Below, one piece after another: positions 60,995-64,000 of a stretch of 64,000 nt of DNA. Positions within the stretch are counted from its first letter, which is position 1. Every line of letters starts with the position of its first letter. The translations under genes were made by a program, and so were the position numbers. The stretch comes from Pseudomonadota bacterium (GTDB taxonomy: Bacteria > Pseudomonadota > Gammaproteobacteria > Steroidobacterales > Steroidobacteraceae). The notes below the pieces were generated by a model that made no database searches, was not told the origin of the DNA, and was given only the letters and a program-made list of their open reading frames with translations. The stretch is taken from the NCBI GenBank assembly GCA_025356075.1, contig JANXUT010000019.1, positions 1 to 64,000 on the forward strand, written 5' to 3'.

Positions 60995-61576
60995 ATGGCA
61001 CAGCGTCCAGAGGTCACGATCGACTTAGGCCGCGGGCTCATCAACGAGGCGCGCTTCGTGCCGTCCCCCAACCAGGATCCGCGCCCGCCGGGCGCGACGA
61101 TCGACCTCATCGTCGTGCACGGCATCGGGCTGCCGCCCGGCGTCTTCGGCGGGCCGTGGGTCGAGCGGCTCTTCACCAACGAGTTGCCTGCCGATGAGCA
61201 TCCGTTCTTCGCGACGCTCGCGGGGCTCAAGGTCTCGGCGCACGTCTTCGTCCGCCGCGACGGCACGCTCGTGCAGTTCGTGCCGTTGCACGCGCGCGCC
61301 TGGCACGCCGGCGTCTCGGCCTGGCGCTACCGCACGGCGTGCAACGATTTCTCGATCGGCATCGAGCTCGAGGGCGCGGACGAGGTCGCCTACGAGCCCG
61401 GGCAGTACGCGGTGCTCGCGGCGCTCATCGGTGCGCTGAGACGCGCCTACCCGACCCTCGCCGGCGATGCGCTGGTCGGCCACAGCGACGTCGCCCCCGG
61501 GCGCAAGACCGATCCCGGTCCCTCGTTCGACTGGGCGCACCTCGGCGCGCTGATCGCGCCCGGCGGGGCGCCGTGA
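60995..61576 (+). CDS. ampD: 1,6-anhydro-N-acetylmuramyl-L-alanine amidase AmpD
   Basis: Cytoplasmic zinc amidase recycling anhydro-muropeptides; its loss derepresses AmpC beta-lactamase in some species. 193 residues: IDLIVVHGIGLPPGVFGG (first His), KVSAHVFVRRDGTLVQFVPL, ARAWHAGVSAWRYRTACNDF, SIGIELEGADEVAY, and GHSDVAPGRKTDPGPSFDW carrying the distal His, Lys and Asp. Start ATG 60995. Its stop overlaps the ampE GTG start. Confidence 0.95.
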   Translation: MAQRPEVTIDLGRGLINEARFVPSPNQDPRPPGATIDLIVVHGIGLPPGVFGGPWVERLFTNELPADEHPFFATLAGLKVSAHVFVRRDGTLVQFVPLHARAWHAGVSAWRYRTACNDFSIGIELEGADEVAYEPGQYAVLAALIGALRRAYPTLAGDALVGHSDVAPGRKTDPGPSFDWAHLGALIAPGGAP

Positions 61577-62466
61577 ACTTCATCGCCTTCCTCGTCGGCC
61601 TCGGCATCGAGCGGCTGATGTCCTCGCGGCTCGGCATCCGCGAGCCGAAGTGGCTCACCGGCTACATCGAGGCCGCGCTTCGCGCGAGCGGTGGCTTCTC
61701 CTCGCTCTCGCTCATCATCGTGGTGTTCGCCGCGCTTGCGCCCGGCCTCGTGGTCGAGGCGCTGCTCGCGCTGCCGCCAGTTGCCGTGCACCCGGTGCTC
61801 AGGGTGCTGATTGCGGCGGTCGTGCTCTTCTTCTCGCTCGGTCCCCGCGACCTCAAGCAGGAGGTCAACGAGTACCGTGCCGCGCTCGCATCGGGCGATG
61901 CGACGCGTGCGGCGGCGCTCGCCGAGGAAATCCTCGGCCACGACGCCGGCCAGCGGCAGGGCCCCAAGCTCGGCTCGGTCGCCGCCGCCGTGTTCGTGCA
62001 GGCCAACAACCGCCTGTTCGGCGTGCTCTTCTGGTTTGCGCTCGCAGGGCCCCTCGGCGCGCTTACCTTTCGCGTCACGGATCTCCTGAGGCGCGAGGCG
62101 ATTGTTCGCGGAACGCGCGCCGATGCGCCGCCCGCGGCCGCGCACCTCGGCGATCTCTGCCAGCGGCTGCACGGCGTGCTGGCCTTCGTGCCCGCCAGGC
62201 TCCTCGCGCTCAGCTACGGCATCGCCGGCAGCTTCGAGGAATCCTTCACCGGCTGGCGCGGCTACCTCGCGGAGGAGTCCGATCACTTCTTCGATGCCAA
62301 CGACCACCTCCTCCTGCACGCGGGCCAGGGCGCGCTCGGCGCCCGCTGGGAGGGCGCGGCGAACGAGGAGGAACGGACGGGCGCGGCCCTTGGGCTCACC
62401 GACGCCGCCTTCTACGTCTGGCTCGCGGTGTTCGCATTGCTGACGGTTCCGGCGTGGATCTCCTGA
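61573..62466 (+). CDS. ampE: AmpE family inner-membrane protein
   Basis: 297-residue membrane protein of the AmpE/CobD-like family with four or so hydrophobic segments (LSLIIVVFAALAPGLVVEAL, VHPVLRVLIAAVVLFFSLGP, NNRLFGVLFWFALAGPLGAL, AAFYVWLAVFALLTVPAWIS). Family landmarks include GPRDLKQEVNEYRAALASGD, FVQANNRLFGVLFW and RVTDLLRREA. Role in beta-lactam induction is uncertain. GTG start overlaps the ampD stop; the frame is open within ampD but that part is antisignal. Confidence 0.9.
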   Translation: MNFIAFLVGLGIERLMSSRLGIREPKWLTGYIEAALRASGGFSSLSLIIVVFAALAPGLVVEALLALPPVAVHPVLRVLIAAVVLFFSLGPRDLKQEVNEYRAALASGDATRAAALAEEILGHDAGQRQGPKLGSVAAAVFVQANNRLFGVLFWFALAGPLGALTFRVTDLLRREAIVRGTRADAPPAAAHLGDLCQRLHGVLAFVPARLLALSYGIAGSFEESFTGWRGYLAEESDHFFDANDHLLLHAGQGALGARWEGAANEEERTGAALGLTDAAFYVWLAVFALLTVPAWIS

Positions 62467-62655
62467 CGAGCGAGGCCGGACGAGGTGTCCGGTTGATGGG
62501 CGTTATCACGCTGGATTCGGCTGTATTTGAGGGTAAAGTGGGGGCCTCAGGGCGGGTTTTGCGCTTTTTTGCGGGCAACAGGCCCGCCGTGGCGCGGCGG
62601 CCCCGGACGTGGCACCTTAACCCGGCGGATCCGACTCAATGGATGCTGACGGACC

Positions 62656-63174
62656 ATGGCGATCCCCTATCGTGAAGGACAGTTCTTCCTGCTCCCCGTC
62701 GAGCGTGGCGCGTACGCGGTCGGCCTGATCGCGCGTGCGCCGGCGCGCGGCGGCGTGCTGCTTGGGTACTTCTTCGGCCCGCGCCGCAGCCAAGCGCCGG
62801 TGCCGCAGTGGCTGAATGCGCTCCACCCGCAGACGGCGGCGCTCGTGTGCCGGTTCAAGGACGCGGCGCTGTACCGCGGCGACTGGAAAGTCATCGGCTC
62901 GCTCGAGCCTTTCTCGCGCGCTGCGTGGCCGGTGCCTGCGTTCCATCGGTTCGATGGCTCGGTCACGCACGTGCCGGGGAACGACGCCGTGCAGGACTGG
63001 AAGGTCGAGTACGGCGATGACAACCTCATCGTGCCGCGCCAGGAGAGCCCCGCGCACGGCGCTGACCTCAAGCTCCCCGAGGACATCGCCTACGATCCGG
63101 GGCTGCTGGCCGACGCGGTCGGCCAGCACGTCAAGGAGATGGCGCCGACCGCGGACGATACGACCTGGCGCTGA
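62656..63174 (+). CDS. Imm26-like (immunity protein 26) family protein
   Basis: 172-residue cytoplasmic protein resembling the Imm26 family predicted to neutralise polymorphic toxins. The N-terminal core has IPYREGQFFLLPVERGAYAV, GLIARAPARGGVLLGYFFGP, then RFKDAALYRGDWKVIGSLEP and WPVPAFHRFDGSV, the typical Imm26 order. No toxin gene is adjacent. It follows a 189-bp non-coding stretch after ampE. Alternative: an uncharacterised non-immunity relative of the same fold. Confidence 0.7.
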   Translation: MAIPYREGQFFLLPVERGAYAVGLIARAPARGGVLLGYFFGPRRSQAPVPQWLNALHPQTAALVCRFKDAALYRGDWKVIGSLEPFSRAAWPVPAFHRFDGSVTHVPGNDAVQDWKVEYGDDNLIVPRQESPAHGADLKLPEDIAYDPGLLADAVGQHVKEMAPTADDTTWR

Positions 63175-63183
63175 GCGTCGGGT

Positions 63184-63735
63184 TTAGCGCCGGGCGCGCT
63201 TCCACAGCACCTCACCGCCCCGCTCGTGGCGCGCGAGCACCCGCGCGAGCACGAACAGGAGGTCGGAGAGGCGGTTCAGGTACCTGACGACCTCCGGCGC
63301 CACCGCCTCGATGCGCGCGAGGCTGAGCACGCGTCGCTCGGCGCGCCGGACCACGGTGCGCGCGAGGTGGCAGGCGGCCGCGGCCGGCCCGCCACCCGGC
63401 AGGATGAACTCCTTGAGCGCGGGCAGCCCCTCGTTGAACCCATCGAGCGTCGTCTCGAGGCGCGTGACGTCAGTATCCGTGACGACGCGGTGGCCGGGGA
63501 TGCAAAGCTCGGCGCCGAGGTCGAAGAGGTCGTGCTGCACCTCGGTCAGGCACTCGATGACGCTCGCGGGCAACCCAGCAACGCTGAGCACGAGCCCGAC
63601 GGTGCTGTTGGCCTCATCGACCGTGCCGTACGCCTCCACCCGCGCCGATTCCTTCGGTGCGCGCGTGCCATCGCCGAGCCCGGTCGTGCCGTCGTCGCCC
63701 GTGCGGGTGTAGATCTTGCTGAGTCGATGCCCCAT
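63184..63735 (-). CDS. PduO-type cob(I)alamin adenosyltransferase
   Basis: Transfers the adenosyl group of ATP to cob(I)alamin, making coenzyme B12. 183 residues: KIYTRTGDDGTTGLGDGTRA (ATP site), RVEAYGTVDEANSTVGLVLS, LTEVQHDLFDLGAELCIPG, FILPGGGPAAAACHLARTVV, RRAERRVLSLA and VRYLNRLSDLLFVLARVLAR. Start ATG 63735; the open frame continues upstream without similarity. It would supply the cofactor of the class II reductase encoded about 45 kb away. Confidence 0.94.
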   Translation of the reverse strand: MGHRLSKIYTRTGDDGTTGLGDGTRAPKESARVEAYGTVDEANSTVGLVLSVAGLPASVIECLTEVQHDLFDLGAELCIPGHRVVTDTDVTRLETTLDGFNEGLPALKEFILPGGGPAAAACHLARTVVRRAERRVLSLARIEAVAPEVVRYLNRLSDLLFVLARVLARHERGGEVLWKRARR

Positions 63736-63870
63736 GAACGTCCCCGGCGATGAGCCCCGGCCACGCGATTCCCAAGTCCGGTTCATAGCCCGTCCCGCGC
63801 GCATTCTCAAGCGCCGTGGCACTCTTGTCGTCACAGGCGGCGCCCGGCGCGCCGCGGACGCGAGGTCCCG

Positions 63871-64000
63871 ATGACAGGAAGCCCGGAACTCCTTGCCGCG
63901 CTCGAGGCGGCGGCGGCCGCCGCGAGCGTGATCCGCGAGTGCTATGCGCGCGCCCTCGAGGTGCGCCTGAAGGCAGATGCGACGCCCGTGACCGAGGCTG
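63871..64000 (+). CDS. Inositol monophosphatase family protein, N-terminus only
   Basis: 43 codons before the window ends: MTGSPELLAALEAAAAAAS, VIRECYARALEVRLKADATP, VTEA. The ending matches the K-x-D-x-(T/S)PVTEAD element that binds metal in CysQ, histidinol-phosphatase and other inositol-monophosphatase-family enzymes. A GAGG lies 6-9 nt before the ATG. Substrate (PAP, histidinol phosphate or myo-inositol phosphate) cannot be decided from this fragment. Confidence 0.7.
   Translation, partial: MTGSPELLAALEAAAAAASVIRECYARALEVRLKADATPVTEA

Noticed and set aside
62496-62675. Plus-strand open frame between ampE and the Imm26-like gene
   Set aside because: It overlaps the start of the Imm26-like gene, has no ribosome site and its product looks random.

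Overview
The window looks like chromosomal core-genome DNA of a free-living gammaproteobacterium. It is very GC-rich with strong GC preference at third codon positions. Gene neighbourhoods resemble Pseudomonas and Xanthomonadales-type genomes: the rpsU-dnaG-rpoD macromolecular synthesis operon, pilT-yggS-proC-yggT, gshB-tonB-yqgE-ruvX-pyrB, and pilGHIJ-chpA. A Nevskiales/Steroidobacter/Xanthomonadales relative is a reasonable inference, but the sequence alone does not fix the genus. I saw no prophage, insertion sequence, CRISPR array, tRNA or rRNA.

Layout. 1-4074: rpoD (cut by the left edge), dnaG, yqeY-like and rpsU, read leftward. 4225-13567: divergent tsaD, then folB, folK, a pteridine-reductase-like SDR, a MidA-like methyltransferase, cca, a lipoprotein metallopeptidase, an NTF2-like secreted protein, an NDUFA9-like reductase and a Do-type protease. 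13751-18671: an hsp20 gene with a heat-shock promoter element and an RNA-thermometer-like leader, divergent from a two-gene adenosylcobalamin-dependent (class II) ribonucleotide reductase. The large subunit carries a 374-residue LAGLIDADG intein directly in front of its thiyl-radical cysteine; two NrdR-box-like palindromes precede the gene. 18795-27473: small membrane and thioesterase-like genes, an HDOD protein, a low-complexity FNPYE-repeat protein, then a cell-wall cluster (mltD, lipoprotein, ATP-grasp ligase, L,D-transpeptidase) and ppnN. 27590-33842: ParA-like ATPase, htpG with a heat-shock promoter, FKBP, amidohydrolase, hydrolase, HU-like protein.

34019-47867: yggU, yggT, proC and yggS read leftward, divergent from three tandem PilT/PilU-type ATPases. 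They are followed by yceH and a leftward operon gshB, penicillin-acylase-like gene, tonB-like gene, yqgE, ruvX, pyrB and a PyrK-like gene. 48165-57241: a type IV pilus chemosensory operon (pilG, pilH, pilI, pilJ, chpA, chpC) in which PilJ lacks a periplasmic sensor domain and no CheR/CheB-type adaptation enzyme is present. 57301-64000: a TPR lipoprotein, a PBP1b-type transglycosylase/transpeptidase, rsmE, ampD, ampE, an Imm26-like protein, a PduO-type cobalamin adenosyltransferase (a plausible supplier of the RNR cofactor) and the start of an inositol-monophosphatase-family gene.

The most interesting parts are the intein at the RNR catalytic cysteine with compositionally distinct sequence around its 3' junction, the reduced pilus chemosensory system beside a triplicated retraction-ATPase locus, the ROSE-like hsp20 leader, and a terminator-bounded stretch near 21.4 kb that may encode a small RNA.
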